A stretch of DNA of 64,000 nt from Cytophagales bacterium (lineage in GTDB: Bacteria > Bacteroidota > Bacteroidia > Cytophagales > Spirosomataceae). This document shows positions 1 to 8,182 of this stretch, one piece after another (within the stretch, counting starts at the first letter, position 1; each line of letters starts with the position of its first letter). The notes beneath the pieces were generated by a model that worked only from the letters and a program-made list of their open reading frames with translations, had not been told where the DNA came from and made no database searches. The position numbers and the translations under genes are program-made. Where the stretch lies: assembly GCA_004292855.1 (NCBI GenBank), contig RDXN01000054.1:29416-93415 (forward strand), written 5' to 3'.

Positions 1-383
1 TCGACACCAGATTTGCCGTCTTCTTTGTTAACGCACAGCATCAAAATAGTGCTGCTGAGGGGGTTGAGGGCGTAATCTTCGAGCAGTTGCTGATTGCTTT
101 TGTCGTTCAACCCCGCTATCTGTTGAGCCTCTTTTACGAGCACCAACTGCCGTTCGGCCATGAACGGGTAACGTCGGGCGTAGTTGATCACGGTGCCCAC
201 GTCGGTGTCTTTCCCGAACAGAATGAACTGATTAAACCCTTTCTCCGCAACGGGAACGGCCACCTGTTCGAGTTGGTCGGCAATGACGTCGAGGTAGTAC
301 GGTTCGTCGCTATGAATCAGATACACGGGCGACAGGCGTTTGTTACGGATTTCTTTCAGCAGGCTTTCTACGGCGGGAATCAT
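1..383 (-). CDS. holA: DNA polymerase III subunit delta, N-terminal part (cut by window edge)
   Basis: Reading the minus strand from the ATG at 383 gives 127 codons that run off the left edge, beginning MIPAVESLLKEIRNKRLSPV. The segments YLIHSDEPYYLDVIAD, GFNQFILFGKDTDVG and RYPFMAERQLVLVKEAQ match the N-terminal nucleotide-binding domain of Bacteroidota HolA proteins. In known systems the delta subunit opens the sliding clamp as part of the clamp loader. Only about the first third of the protein is present, so the clamp-loader C-terminal domain cannot be checked. An open frame on the opposite strand over the same bases has no recognisable protein features. The family call rests on motif recognition. 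Confidence 0.85.
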   Translation of the reverse strand, partial: MIPAVESLLKEIRNKRLSPVYLIHSDEPYYLDVIADQLEQVAVPVAEKGFNQFILFGKDTDVGTVINYARRYPFMAERQLVLVKEAQQIAGLNDKSNQQLLEDYALNPLSSTILMLCVNKEDGKSGV

Positions 384-447
384 TTCAGACAGCAGAGATC
401 AATGAACAACGAACAGATAGCAAATGAGGGTACAAAGATAACGGCTA

Positions 448-1050
448 TCAAACGGATTGCCCCGCAACATGCTCCACAAGCTCAGGCCAGAACCGCCGGA
501 AAGCCGCTTCGAACTCGTCGTAATACGCTTGTAAATCCAGCACTGCCGTGTCGAGTCCCGACGGGAACGAGGTCCGGCGGGCAACCCCCCGCAACGACCG
601 CTCGACACCCTCAAACGTGGCGTAATACGGTATCCAGTTGTGCAAAATCATGGCCGCAAGCATCCGCCGAGCCGGTTCGGGGTATACCGTTTCGTGTTGC
701 CGAAGCGTCTCGTAATAATACGGAGTGAATTCGTCCAGATTGCGCCCGGTTAGTTCGGTGAAGTTTCGGGCCAGAAAATGGTCGAAGAAAATGTCGACGG
801 CCACGCCCGCGTATTTGTGGCAGCGCGGGTGCAGACGGTCGCGCACGAGGTCAACGTCGGGGTGGGCGTCGGTGAAGGCGTCGATGGCGCGGTGAACCCG
901 GATGCCCGTTACGACCCCTGCGGGCAGCGCATGGCGTGGGTTGGCCGGGTCGCCCTTCACGAAGTCCCCCAGGTAATTGCCGACCATTAACTCGTCGGTG
1001 AGGGTCGAGTTGGGAACGGTGGAGAGGTAGCCGTGCGCGAGCAGGTTCAT
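448..1050 (-). CDS. acpH: ACP phosphodiesterase (AcpH / DUF479 family)
   Basis: A 200-residue protein starting MNLLAHGYLS, with GNYLGDFVKG at about residues 24-33 and a histidine/aspartate-rich helical core (VHRAIDAFTDAHPDV, VDIFFDHFLARNF). This pattern is typical of acyl carrier protein phosphodiesterases, HD-like hydrolases that remove the 4'-phosphopantetheine group from ACP. The length equals the usual family size. Its ATG overlaps the stop of the upstream dCMP deaminase gene by 4 bp, so the two are probably co-transcribed and translationally coupled. The ACP substrate is inferred from the family. Many Bacteroidota members of this family are untested. Confidence 0.82.
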   Translation of the reverse strand: MNLLAHGYLSTVPNSTLTDELMVGNYLGDFVKGDPANPRHALPAGVVTGIRVHRAIDAFTDAHPDVDLVRDRLHPRCHKYAGVAVDIFFDHFLARNFTELTGRNLDEFTPYYYETLRQHETVYPEPARRMLAAMILHNWIPYYATFEGVERSLRGVARRTSFPSGLDTAVLDLQAYYDEFEAAFRRFWPELVEHVAGQSV

Positions 1051-1550
1051 ACGCGCCGGGCAAGGGGTGGGTCCGACACCAACGAAAAACCATCACCGGG
1101 GGCGTACTCATCGACCTGAACACCAAACCGACGCAAAAAATCGACGCCCTCGTCGGTGCCAATGCCCTTATACTGAGCGTAGGAATGCAGAAAAATAACC
1201 CGTTCGATTTTCATGCTGTAGATAATCCGGGCGCAGGCGATACAGGGCGAAAGCGTCACGTAGAGGGTGGACCCGGCAATGTCGGAGCCGTTTTTGGCGG
1301 CATACAAAATGGCGTTCTGCTCAGCGTGGAGTGCTAACGAGCACGAACCTTTCGAGTCGCGGGGGCAGCCTAGGTCAGGAAATTCATCGTCGCAGTTGTG
1401 GGTTCCGGCGGGCGGGCCGTTGTAGCCGATAGAGATAATGCGCGTTTCTTTAGTCAGCACGGCTCCCACCTGCGCCTTGATGCAGTGAGAGCGTTTGGCC
1501 AGATTCACGGCCAATTCCATAAAAATATCGTCGAAGTGAGGGCGGGGCAT
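1047..1550 (-). CDS. dCMP deaminase (ComEB-like cytidine/deoxycytidylate deaminase)
   Basis: A 167-residue protein of the zinc-dependent deoxycytidylate deaminase family. The zinc motif HAEQNAI (His75, Glu77) and the second motif PCIAC (Cys103, Cys106) are intact. The N-terminal segment KRSHCIKAQVGAVLTKE and the loop GYNGPPAGTHNC are characteristic of dCMP deaminases rather than of tRNA or guanine deaminases. The enzyme converts dCMP to dUMP, feeding thymidylate synthesis in the cytoplasm. The stop overlaps the start of the downstream AcpH gene by 4 bp. The start ATG is at 1550. The upstream gap carries a GC-rich dispersed repeat. Confidence 0.9.
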   Translation of the reverse strand: MPRPHFDDIFMELAVNLAKRSHCIKAQVGAVLTKETRIISIGYNGPPAGTHNCDDEFPDLGCPRDSKGSCSLALHAEQNAILYAAKNGSDIAGSTLYVTLSPCIACARIIYSMKIERVIFLHSYAQYKGIGTDEGVDFLRRFGVQVDEYAPGDGFSLVSDPPLARRV

Positions 1551-1571
1551 GTTGTTTGGAAAGGACTAACG

Positions 1572-1590
1572 GGCGGTCCGACGGGTCGGG
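1572..1590. repeat. GC-rich dispersed repeat core, intergenic copy
   Basis: Bases 1572-1590 contain GGCGGTCCGACGGGTCGGG, built around the near-palindrome CCGACGGGTCGG. The same core recurs inside the gene at 48405-50249 (49573-49622, on the other strand), inside the gene at 50284-52014 (51624-51641) and between genes at about 54953-54972. The rest of this 110-bp gap (1551-1660) holds a short run of similar AATCCTGT/AATCCCGT units near 1632-1660 and no recognisable gene. Confidence 0.6.
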
Positions 1591-1660
1591 TTAAACCGGA
1601 TACTAGTGCATGCTATCGTTCAAATAAAACGAGAATCCTGTTCAATCCCGTCAATCCTGT

Positions 1661-2980
1661 CTAATTCTTTTTCCCCCGCAGCCAGTCCGGCTTATTCGTT
1701 ACCACCTCGGCCTTCAATTCGTTGAGCAAGGCGTACAGGCCGTAGTAGGTCCGGTTTACGTACAAACCGTCCTGCGAACCCCGCACGACTTTAGACGAGC
1801 GTAGTTCTTCCAATTTCGACAGCTCGTCGGCGAAGGCATATACCTTATTAAAGTATTCGTCGTTGCCGAAATCAAACGTATCTACAGCAAAGGGCTCGCC
1901 CAGCATGTGAATCATCTGCACGAACAGATCAGAGAAAAATTTGCGGTCTTTAAGTGAATCCGAAACGTGCAGGAATTCAAGGTTTTCGAAAATCTGCTGC
2001 GTTAAGGCCTCATCCTGAAGTGTATCGGGGTTGATAAGCCGGAAATAGTTGTCGTAATAATAGTCCGGGATCACCTTCACGCAACCGAAGTCGATCACGC
2101 CCATTGTACCGTCGGCGCGCATCAGGAAATTGCCGGGGTGCGGGTCAGCGTGGACCTGCCGGAGGGTGTGAATCTGGTGGTCGTAGAAGTTCCACAACAA
2201 CTGCCCAATGCGGTTGCGGACAGCCTGCGACGGGTTTGTTTCCAGAAATTCTTTCAGGTGCAATCCTTCCAGCCAATCCATCGTCAGAATCCGCTTGCTC
2301 GACAGTTCGCGGTAGTATTTCGGGAAAATCAGCCCCTCGATGTGCTTGCAGGCCTCCGAAATCTCAACCGACCGCCGAAGTTCCAGTTCGTAATCGGTCT
2401 CTTCGAGCAACTTGCTTTCAACCTCACCCATGTAGCGGTCAATTTGCCGCTCGTCGAGGTTCAGGAGCCGAACGGCAAGGGGTTTAGCGATCTTTAAATC
2501 CGACGTAACCGACTCAGCCACACCGGGGTACTGAATTTTTACGGCCAGCTTTTTGCCGTCTTTCCAGGCCTGATGCACCTGCCCGATACTGGCCGCGTTC
2601 ATCGAATTAATGTCGAACTTATCGAACAACTGCGAGGGCGATTGCCCAAAGTAGGTCCGAAACGTTTTCACCACGAGCGGCCCCGACAGCGGGGGAGCCG
2701 AATACTGCGACATGGCAAACTTCGAGCTGTAGGCCGTTGGCAACAAGCCTCGATCCATACTGAGCATCTGCGCCATTTTCAGGGCCGACCCTTTCAACTC
2801 GCTCAGGGCACCGTAAATATCGGCGGCATTGTCCTGATGCAACTCATCCCGCGACAGCTCTGGGTTCACCAGTTTCTTGCTGTAATGCTTGATGTAATTG
2901 CCGCCAACTTTTATGCCTGCCTTCACAAACTGCCCGGCGCGGGCAACTTTGGTCGTAGGAATCGAGGTTTGTTCTTTCAT
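1661..2980 (-). CDS. ABC1/AarF/UbiB-family atypical kinase
   Basis: A 439-residue protein of the ABC1 (UbiB/ADCK) family. Visible landmarks are a KGSALKMAQMLS segment at about 63-74 (equivalent of the family's KxGQ region), AASIGQVHQA near 129-138, the nucleotide-binding lysine in LAVKIQYPG near 148, the catalytic HADPHPGNF and a VIDFGC metal-binding motif. UbiB-type proteins are ATPases/kinases linked to quinone or lipid homeostasis. This organism probably makes menaquinone (menD lies nearby), so the exact role is open. No C-terminal membrane helices are evident. It overlaps the upstream TetR-like regulator gene by 4 bp, implying one transcript. Confidence 0.88.
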   Translation of the reverse strand: MKEQTSIPTTKVARAGQFVKAGIKVGGNYIKHYSKKLVNPELSRDELHQDNAADIYGALSELKGSALKMAQMLSMDRGLLPTAYSSKFAMSQYSAPPLSGPLVVKTFRTYFGQSPSQLFDKFDINSMNAASIGQVHQAWKDGKKLAVKIQYPGVAESVTSDLKIAKPLAVRLLNLDERQIDRYMGEVESKLLEETDYELELRRSVEISEACKHIEGLIFPKYYRELSSKRILTMDWLEGLHLKEFLETNPSQAVRNRIGQLLWNFYDHQIHTLRQVHADPHPGNFLMRADGTMGVIDFGCVKVIPDYYYDNYFRLINPDTLQDEALTQQIFENLEFLHVSDSLKDRKFFSDLFVQMIHMLGEPFAVDTFDFGNDEYFNKVYAFADELSKLEELRSSKVVRGSQDGLYVNRTYYGLYALLNELKAEVVTNKPDWLRGKKN

Positions 2981-3705
2981 TTAGTTTGGTAGATGAATTT
3001 AGCTAGGTCGAAAACCGAGTCGAGGGGGGAGCGACCAATGAGGTCGAACGCTGTGTTGACTGATTTTTCGATGGCCGTGTCGGTTTGTTCGAAGCCCTTG
3101 CTCACGTCTTTCACCCAGAAATCGAGGATGTAAAGCGTTTGGAGCCACAGGGCGTCGGGATAGCGTTTGGTCAGGAAGGGGCGTTGCTCTACCTCGCGGC
3201 TTTCGCGACCCTCGGCCAACAGGTCTTTAGCAAAGTCGAAAAACGCATCTTTGAACGGATGCAGCGTTCGGTTGCCTCCGCCCATCGAGCCACCGCGCGA
3301 GCGCATGCGAGCCATTGCCACGCGCGACATAGGTCGGGCACCCATCCCTGCGGGGGCGATGGGGTTGCCGCCTTCGCCAAGTTGTCCGCGAACCCGTCCG
3401 TAGCTGTACACCACAAAACTGCGCTGGGCTTTCAGGATCTCGATCCAGGTGTAGTAGAATGCCAGTAGCTTTTCGCGAACCGAGTAGGTCTGGTAGGTTT
3501 CGTCGGCTTCAACGGTTTGTTTGGCGTTCTGAAAGAAGTCCAGCCAAATGTCGGCCTCAATGGCATCGAACGACGAGTAATAGGTATAAAACTCGGCTTC
3601 AGGTAACTTCAATTTCTTGGCGAAGTGATAAACGGAGGGCGGTTGCTGACCATTGTCGAGCACATACTCGGTGTAGGCTTTACGAATTTTTTCGAGCGTT
3701 TCCAT
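2977..3705 (-). CDS. TetR/AcrR-family transcriptional regulator
   Basis: A 242-residue protein. The N-terminal 50 residues (METLEKIRKAYTEYVLDNGQ, then SVYHFAKKLKLPEAEFYTYYSSFDAIEADIW) have the three-helix DNA-binding layout of TetR proteins. The rest is a helical ligand-binding-type domain with a Gly/Met/Arg-rich loop near 125-145. The recognition-helix region FYTYYSSFDAIE is typical of a divergent Bacteroidota TetR subgroup. The stop overlaps the start of the ABC1-kinase gene by 4 bp, so it may be a co-expressed sensor for that kinase. The ligand is unknown. It is divergent from menD, with 42 bp between the two starts. Confidence 0.75.
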   Translation of the reverse strand: METLEKIRKAYTEYVLDNGQQPPSVYHFAKKLKLPEAEFYTYYSSFDAIEADIWLDFFQNAKQTVEADETYQTYSVREKLLAFYYTWIEILKAQRSFVVYSYGRVRGQLGEGGNPIAPAGMGARPMSRVAMARMRSRGGSMGGGNRTLHPFKDAFFDFAKDLLAEGRESREVEQRPFLTKRYPDALWLQTLYILDFWVKDVSKGFEQTDTAIEKSVNTAFDLIGRSPLDSVFDLAKFIYQTK

Positions 3706-3747
3706 ATAATTAGGGAACGGGCTGTATAGGTAAAAAGTTTGTGAAAT

Positions 3748-5490
3748 ATGCCTATTCTTCAGCCCATCGTTACCATCGCCGAACTACTGTATCGCAAAGG
3801 AATTACTGATGTTGTGATCTCACCCGGTTCACGCTCGGCCCCGCTTACGTTGGCCGTGGCCCGGCACCCCCGGTTGCGTACGCGCGTCGTGGCCGACGAA
3901 CGGTCTGCCGGTTTTGTGGCCCTGGGCATGGCCATGCAGTCGCGCCGAACGGTGGCGGTAATTTGTACGTCGGGCAGTGCGGTGTATAACCTGGCTCCGG
4001 CGGTGGTTGAAGCGTTTTTCAACGAGGTTCCCCTGCTGATCCTCACCGCCGACCGACCCCACGAGTGGCTGCATCAGCAAGACGGGCAAACGATGGTGCA
4101 GGCGGGTGTGTTCGGCCCCCACGTGAAGCGCAGTTTCGACCTTCCCGCCGACTATACCCACCCCGACGCCCGTTGGTTCATCGAACGGACCATGAACGAA
4201 GCCGTAAACCTGAACACGTTGGAACCCAAAGGTCCGGTCCATGTGAACGTGCCTCTGCGCGAGCCGTTCTACCCCACAGAGGGCGAAGAGATGGCGTTTG
4301 AGCCGGTGCGCGTAATCGACGCCCTGCCCGTCATGCAGCAGTTGCCGAATGAGGTGTGGCATCGACTTTTGGATGATTGGGACAGCGCGGAACGCAAACT
4401 CATTGCCGTAGGGCAGGTACCTTATGACCCGACTTTGTTAGCCGTACTGAACAAAATTAGCGAGGAATTGGGCGTGCCGGTGTTGGGCGAACTACTGGGT
4501 AATATTGGGCATAACAATCTGTTTATCAGTCACACCGATACGCTATTGGCCAGTCCCGACGAGACCTTGCTGGAAAGCCTGCGGCCCGATTTGCTCATTA
4601 CGTTTGGTGGTTCGTTCCTGACGCGCAACCTCAAAACGTTCTTTAGAAAGTACTCTGCAAAACAACATTGGCACATCAGCCCCACTATCGACCGCGTTAC
4701 GGACCCGTTCCGCTCGCTGACGACCCTCGTGCCGATGGCCCCGTTGCCGTTTTTTGAAAAACTCTTTGCCGACATTGATTACCAACGCTTCCGGCAGGGC
4801 GACGACGACAGCGACGAGTCGTTCGATTACCGCGAACGTTGGCAACAATCCGACCGGCAAGCCACCCGGATTGTGCATCAAGCCCTGGCTGATTCAGCCT
4901 TCACGGACTGGACCGCAACCCAAGCCATAATGGACGCGCTGCCCGTAAACTCGGTGCTGCATTTGGCTAACAGCATGCCCGTACGCTACGCTAATCTCTG
5001 CGGCCTGCCCGAAGACCGGCGCGTGGCGGTTTCTGCCAACCGGGGGGTGAGCGGCATCGACGGGTGTTTGAGTACGGCCGTGGGCGCGGCCCTGCAAACC
5101 GACCGACTCGTGACGGTACTAATTGGCGACGTCGCGTTTTTCTACGACCGCAACGCCCTCTGGCACGCGCAATTGCCCCAAAACCTGCGGATTGTGTTGC
5201 TCAACAACCACGCGGGCCACATTTTCCGCATCATCGACGGCCCCAACCGCCAACCCGAACTGTCCGAATTTTTCGAGACCGAGCAACCCCTAACCGGCCA
5301 ACGCACCGCCGAAGATGCTCAAATTGGGTATCGTTTTGCGGATGACGAAGCGAGTTTGGAAACAGCGTTGAGAGGCATTTTTGATAGCTCAGAGCGGGCT
5401 GTTTTGCTAGAGATAAAAACCGATAAGTTGGTGAATGAGCGTGAGTTTGGGCGGTATAAGGCGCGGGTGAGGGAAGTCCGGGCGATTTGA
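3748..5490 (+). CDS. menD: 2-succinyl-5-enolpyruvyl-6-hydroxy-3-cyclohexene-1-carboxylate synthase
   Basis: A 580-residue thiamine-diphosphate enzyme that joins isochorismate and 2-oxoglutarate (SEPHCHC synthase) in menaquinone biosynthesis. The N-terminal pyrimidine-binding domain shows DVVISPGSRSAPLTLAVA (GSRSAPL is a MenD signature) and CTSGSAVYNLAPAVVEA. The C-terminal domain has the ThDP/Mg2+ motif GDVAFFYDRNALWH followed by RIVLLNNHAGHIFRII. The length is normal for MenD. It lies alone, divergent from the TetR-like gene, with other men genes not in view. A toxin-antitoxin pair starts 44 bp downstream. Confidence 0.95.
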   Translation: MPILQPIVTIAELLYRKGITDVVISPGSRSAPLTLAVARHPRLRTRVVADERSAGFVALGMAMQSRRTVAVICTSGSAVYNLAPAVVEAFFNEVPLLILTADRPHEWLHQQDGQTMVQAGVFGPHVKRSFDLPADYTHPDARWFIERTMNEAVNLNTLEPKGPVHVNVPLREPFYPTEGEEMAFEPVRVIDALPVMQQLPNEVWHRLLDDWDSAERKLIAVGQVPYDPTLLAVLNKISEELGVPVLGELLGNIGHNNLFISHTDTLLASPDETLLESLRPDLLITFGGSFLTRNLKTFFRKYSAKQHWHISPTIDRVTDPFRSLTTLVPMAPLPFFEKLFADIDYQRFRQGDDDSDESFDYRERWQQSDRQATRIVHQALADSAFTDWTATQAIMDALPVNSVLHLANSMPVRYANLCGLPEDRRVAVSANRGVSGIDGCLSTAVGAALQTDRLVTVLIGDVAFFYDRNALWHAQLPQNLRIVLLNNHAGHIFRIIDGPNRQPELSEFFETEQPLTGQRTAEDAQIGYRFADDEASLETALRGIFDSSERAVLLEIKTDKLVNEREFGRYKARVREVRAI

Positions 5491-5514
5491 TTGTTGGTAA
5501 ATTGTTTATCTTGC
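5486..5514 (+). promoter_or_regulatory. Possible Bacteroidota-type promoter for the toxin-antitoxin pair
   Basis: TTTG at 5486-5489 lies 17 bases before TATCTTGC at 5507-5514. This resembles the Bacteroidota -33 TTTG / -7 TAnnTTTG arrangement, although the -7 element matches only in part. It overlaps the end of menD and precedes the antitoxin ATG at 5535. The match is weak enough to be chance. Confidence 0.28.
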
Positions 5515-5534
5515 ATAACGTTCAAAATTAAATC

Positions 5535-5777
5535 ATGGCAACTGAAGAACTCCGTCAGAATTTCCACCGCCTAATCGACACCATTGCCGACGAAAAGTCG
5601 CTGGTGGAGTTGTACAGCGTGGCAGAACTGTACATTGAGCAGCAAAACGTTTTGTTAGATACACAAGATCCTGCTTTGCTCAAGCGTATGGAAATGTCGT
5701 TACGGCAAGCCGAACGGGGCGAATTTTACACAAACGAGCAGATACAAAACGAGGTAAAGCAGTGGCTCGGCAAGTGA
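5535..5777 (+). CDS. Probable antitoxin of a RelE/ParE-type toxin-antitoxin pair
   Basis: An 80-residue acidic helical protein beginning MATEELRQNFHRLIDTIADE and ending with a short amphipathic tail (EQIQNEVKQWLGK). It carries no enzyme motif. Small size, charge, helical N-terminus and a 16-bp overlap with a RelE/ParE-like gene immediately downstream support the antitoxin role. In such systems the N-terminal part usually dimerises and binds the operator while the C-terminal part wraps the toxin. Here the DNA-binding fold is not obvious. The specific antitoxin family is not recognised. Confidence 0.68.
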   Translation: MATEELRQNFHRLIDTIADEKSLVELYSVAELYIEQQNVLLDTQDPALLKRMEMSLRQAERGEFYTNEQIQNEVKQWLGK

Positions 5778-6040
5778 TCTGGACACCACAGGCACGGGAA
5801 GAATATCTCGATCTTGTCTCTTACCTGCTTGATGCGTTTGGAGATGCAATAGCCGAAAAGTTTACTGATCGACTCGCACAGGTTATCAACAGCATCGAAG
5901 CAATGCCCTTGATGGGGCGTGCCCATCCGACCATGAGTTCGATCCGGCAGATAGTTGTTAGACCTTATACCGTTGTGTGTTACATCGTGCTACCCGATCA
6001 GATAATCATTGTGAATCTGTTGGACTCTCGGCGAGCATGA
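5762..6040 (+). CDS. RelE/ParE-family toxin
   Basis: A 92-residue protein with the RelE/ParE layout: strand-forming start RQVIWTPQAREEYLDLVSYL, a helical hairpin (DAIAEKFTDRLAQVINSIEAMP), the MGRAHP loop, then IRQIVVRPYTVVCYIVLPDQIIIVNLLDSRR. The sequence IWTPQAREEYLDL and the final IVNLLDSRR match ParE/RelE superfamily members. The family poisons either DNA gyrase (ParE) or ribosome-bound mRNA (RelE), and the sequence does not decide which. The first usable start is GTG at 5762, inside the antitoxin reading frame. A second GTG at 5774 is also possible. The sulfatase gene converges from the other side 9 bp away. Confidence 0.8.
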   Translation: MARQVIWTPQAREEYLDLVSYLLDAFGDAIAEKFTDRLAQVINSIEAMPLMGRAHPTMSSIRQIVVRPYTVVCYIVLPDQIIIVNLLDSRRA

Positions 6041-6049
6041 AGTTTTTGG

Positions 6050-7378
6050 TTATAAGGCCACAGGCTCCAGCACGGTCTTCTCCCAGTCGGCGTATTTCTG
6101 CTTCAGTTGCTCAAATCGTTTTGGTTGTGAGGCTTTCAGGTTTTGCTTCTCAACTTCGTCAGTATCAAGGTCGAACAGGTGTTCCCCTTTTTCGTCTTCG
6201 AGATATTTCCAGCGGCCCACGAGAATAGCTTTTTGCTGGGTGCGTTGAAACGTGCGCCAGAACAAGGTGCGTTCGACCGGCTTGCGTTGCCCCCGGCAAA
6301 CGGGCATCAGATCAATTCCATCGAGAGGGAAGTTTGGGTTGGGTGTGGCCCCGGCAACCGCCAGCATGGTAGCGGTCCAGTCCATCGTAACGGCTACTTG
6401 GGGAGTGGTGGTGCCGGGTTTGATTTTTCCAGGCCACCGCACAAACGCAGGGACACGAATACCACCTTCCCAAAGCGTCATTTTGCTGTTGCTCAGGCCA
6501 CCGTTGTCGGAGTAGCGTTCGCCACCGTTGTCGTTGGTGAAGATTACGAGCGTGTTGTCGGTCAGGTTTTGGGTATCCAGCGTTTGCATAATCAACCCGA
6601 TGCTCTCATCCAATCGTTGCATCATTCGGGCGTAGGTTGCTGCCGACCCACCTTTCGTATAATCTAACGAATCGGGGTAAGCCGGGTCGTATGCCCCCTG
6701 CCAGGGCCAATGGGGAGCGGTATAGGTGAGGGCCAGAAAAAACGGCTTTTGGTGCGACTGCCGCAGAAAACCGACGACTTTTTCGGTAAACAAATCGGTC
6801 ATATAGCCTTGGAGATGAACGGGTTTTCCGTTCTCGAACAGGTCGTGATCGTGTTTTTCGCCTTTGTGCGAGATATAATCAGCCCCGCCACTGCTGATGC
6901 CGAACGAATAGTCGAACCCATTGGCGTTGGGGCTTTGATCGGGCCGGAAACCCAGATGCCACTTGCCAATCAGGGCCGTTTCGTAACCGGCGGCTTTGAT
7001 CAGTGTAGCCAGCGATGGATAAGCGGGCGTAAGGCCGTAGGTGCTATCCCGGCGTTTGTGGGCCAACGGTTCCATGAGGCCAACGGGCGTTCGGGCGGGG
7101 TAACGGCCGGTCATCAGAGCCGTGCGAGTGGGCGTGCAGACGGGGGCGGCTGCATAAGCATTAACGAATTTAACCCCTTGAGCCGCCAGTTTATCCAAAT
7201 TGGGCGTTCGGAAGGGGAGCGGGGGGGCGTTGGCAGCCCGGTAGCAACTCAGATCACCATAACCCATATCGTCGGTCATGATATAAATGATGTTCGGACG
7301 TTGGGCAAAGGCTCCAGGGCTGATGAGCGACATCAGGATAAGCGTCACCCGAAAAACGAAAGAAATACGCGTTGTCAT
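6050..7378 (-). CDS. Exported sulfatase (arylsulfatase family)
   Basis: A 442-residue sulfatase. A signal peptide covers about residues 1-25 (cleavage after GAFA). The metal site NIIYIMTDDMGYGDL (Asp36, Asp37) and the formylglycine motif CTPTR (Cys81) followed by ALMTGRYPAR are intact. Further metal ligands are probable in IFTNDNGG near 280. Sulfatases with a CxPxR motif need a formylglycine-generating enzyme, which is not in this window. The likely role is periplasmic desulfation of sulfated glycans or sulfate esters, a common trait of Cytophagales. The substrate cannot be told from the sequence. It is divergent from the metallo-beta-lactamase gene. Confidence 0.92.
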   Translation of the reverse strand: MTTRISFVFRVTLILMSLISPGAFAQRPNIIYIMTDDMGYGDLSCYRAANAPPLPFRTPNLDKLAAQGVKFVNAYAAAPVCTPTRTALMTGRYPARTPVGLMEPLAHKRRDSTYGLTPAYPSLATLIKAAGYETALIGKWHLGFRPDQSPNANGFDYSFGISSGGADYISHKGEKHDHDLFENGKPVHLQGYMTDLFTEKVVGFLRQSHQKPFFLALTYTAPHWPWQGAYDPAYPDSLDYTKGGSAATYARMMQRLDESIGLIMQTLDTQNLTDNTLVIFTNDNGGERYSDNGGLSNSKMTLWEGGIRVPAFVRWPGKIKPGTTTPQVAVTMDWTATMLAVAGATPNPNFPLDGIDLMPVCRGQRKPVERTLFWRTFQRTQQKAILVGRWKYLEDEKGEHLFDLDTDEVEKQNLKASQPKRFEQLKQKYADWEKTVLEPVAL

Positions 7379-7451
7379 GATTGCTTTTCGGAAAGGGATT
7401 CTAAAAATAGCGTATTAACTTGCTGCTGCAATACAGCCTCCTGATACAATC

Positions 7452-8174
7452 GTGAAACTTTGCCTTCTTTTCTCACTGCTCGCTTCATTCGCTTACGCCC
7501 AACAGCCGCCCAAAATCAAGATTACGCCCCTCACGAAGGGCTTCTACATCCACACGACATTCCGCACGTGGCAGGGTACGTTGGTGCCCTCCAACGGGAT
7601 CATTGCCCAAACCGACGAGGGCGTGGTGTTGGTCGATACGGGTTGGGATGTGCCCGACGACCAAAACCAAACGGAACAACTGCTGGATTGGATTGAGCAA
7701 AACCTGCATCAGCCTGTGCGGATGTGCATCGTGACCCACTTCCACGACGACCGCGTGGGCGGCATTGCTACGCTCCGCAAGGCGGGTGTCCGGGTAGTCA
7801 GCACTCCGCTGACTGCCGAAAGTGCTGCGAAAAAAGGCTATGAACGCCCCGAAGGTATTTTGTCGAACGACACAACGCTGGTGGTGGGTAAGTTGCCCAT
7901 TCGCTGTTTCTTTCCGGGGCCGGGCCATTCCTTCGATAACATCGTGGTGTACTTCCCGACGGCCAAACTATTGCACGGCGGCTGTTTTGTAAAAAGCTAT
8001 GCTGCTATGGGCCTCGGCAACCTCTCCGACGCCAACCTAAACGAGTGGGCTAACTCCATCCGGCGGTTGCAGCGCACCTTTCCCAACCCAAAATTCGTGA
8101 TTCCCGGCCATGACGAATGGGACCAGATTTCGTCGCTGGAGAATACGCTGAGGTTGCTGAAAATGAAAAAATAG
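7452..8174 (+). CDS. Subclass B1 metallo-beta-lactamase
   Basis: A 240-residue protein with a short signal peptide (cleavage near ASFAYA, residue 16), starting from GTG at 7452. It follows the B1 metallo-beta-lactamase template. The first zinc motif is HFHDD in THFHDDRVGG, the next histidine is in GPGHSFDNIVVYFP, the zinc-2 cysteine is in LHGGCFVKS, and the last histidine is in VIPGHDEW. The spacing and the Cys ligand separate it from glyoxalase-like and B3 members. Such enzymes hydrolyse beta-lactams including carbapenems in the periplasm. Activity here is inferred. No mobile element or resistance gene lies around it, so it looks like an intrinsic chromosomal gene. Confidence 0.88.
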   Translation: MKLCLLFSLLASFAYAQQPPKIKITPLTKGFYIHTTFRTWQGTLVPSNGIIAQTDEGVVLVDTGWDVPDDQNQTEQLLDWIEQNLHQPVRMCIVTHFHDDRVGGIATLRKAGVRVVSTPLTAESAAKKGYERPEGILSNDTTLVVGKLPIRCFFPGPGHSFDNIVVYFPTAKLLHGGCFVKSYAAMGLGNLSDANLNEWANSIRRLQRTFPNPKFVIPGHDEWDQISSLENTLRLLKMKK

Positions 8175-8182
8175 ATTCTAAA

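Noticed and set aside
87..728. A 213-codon plus-strand reading frame across the window start
   Set aside because: It is antisense to holA and to the end of the acpH gene, both with clear family motifs, and its own product has no domain-like pattern.
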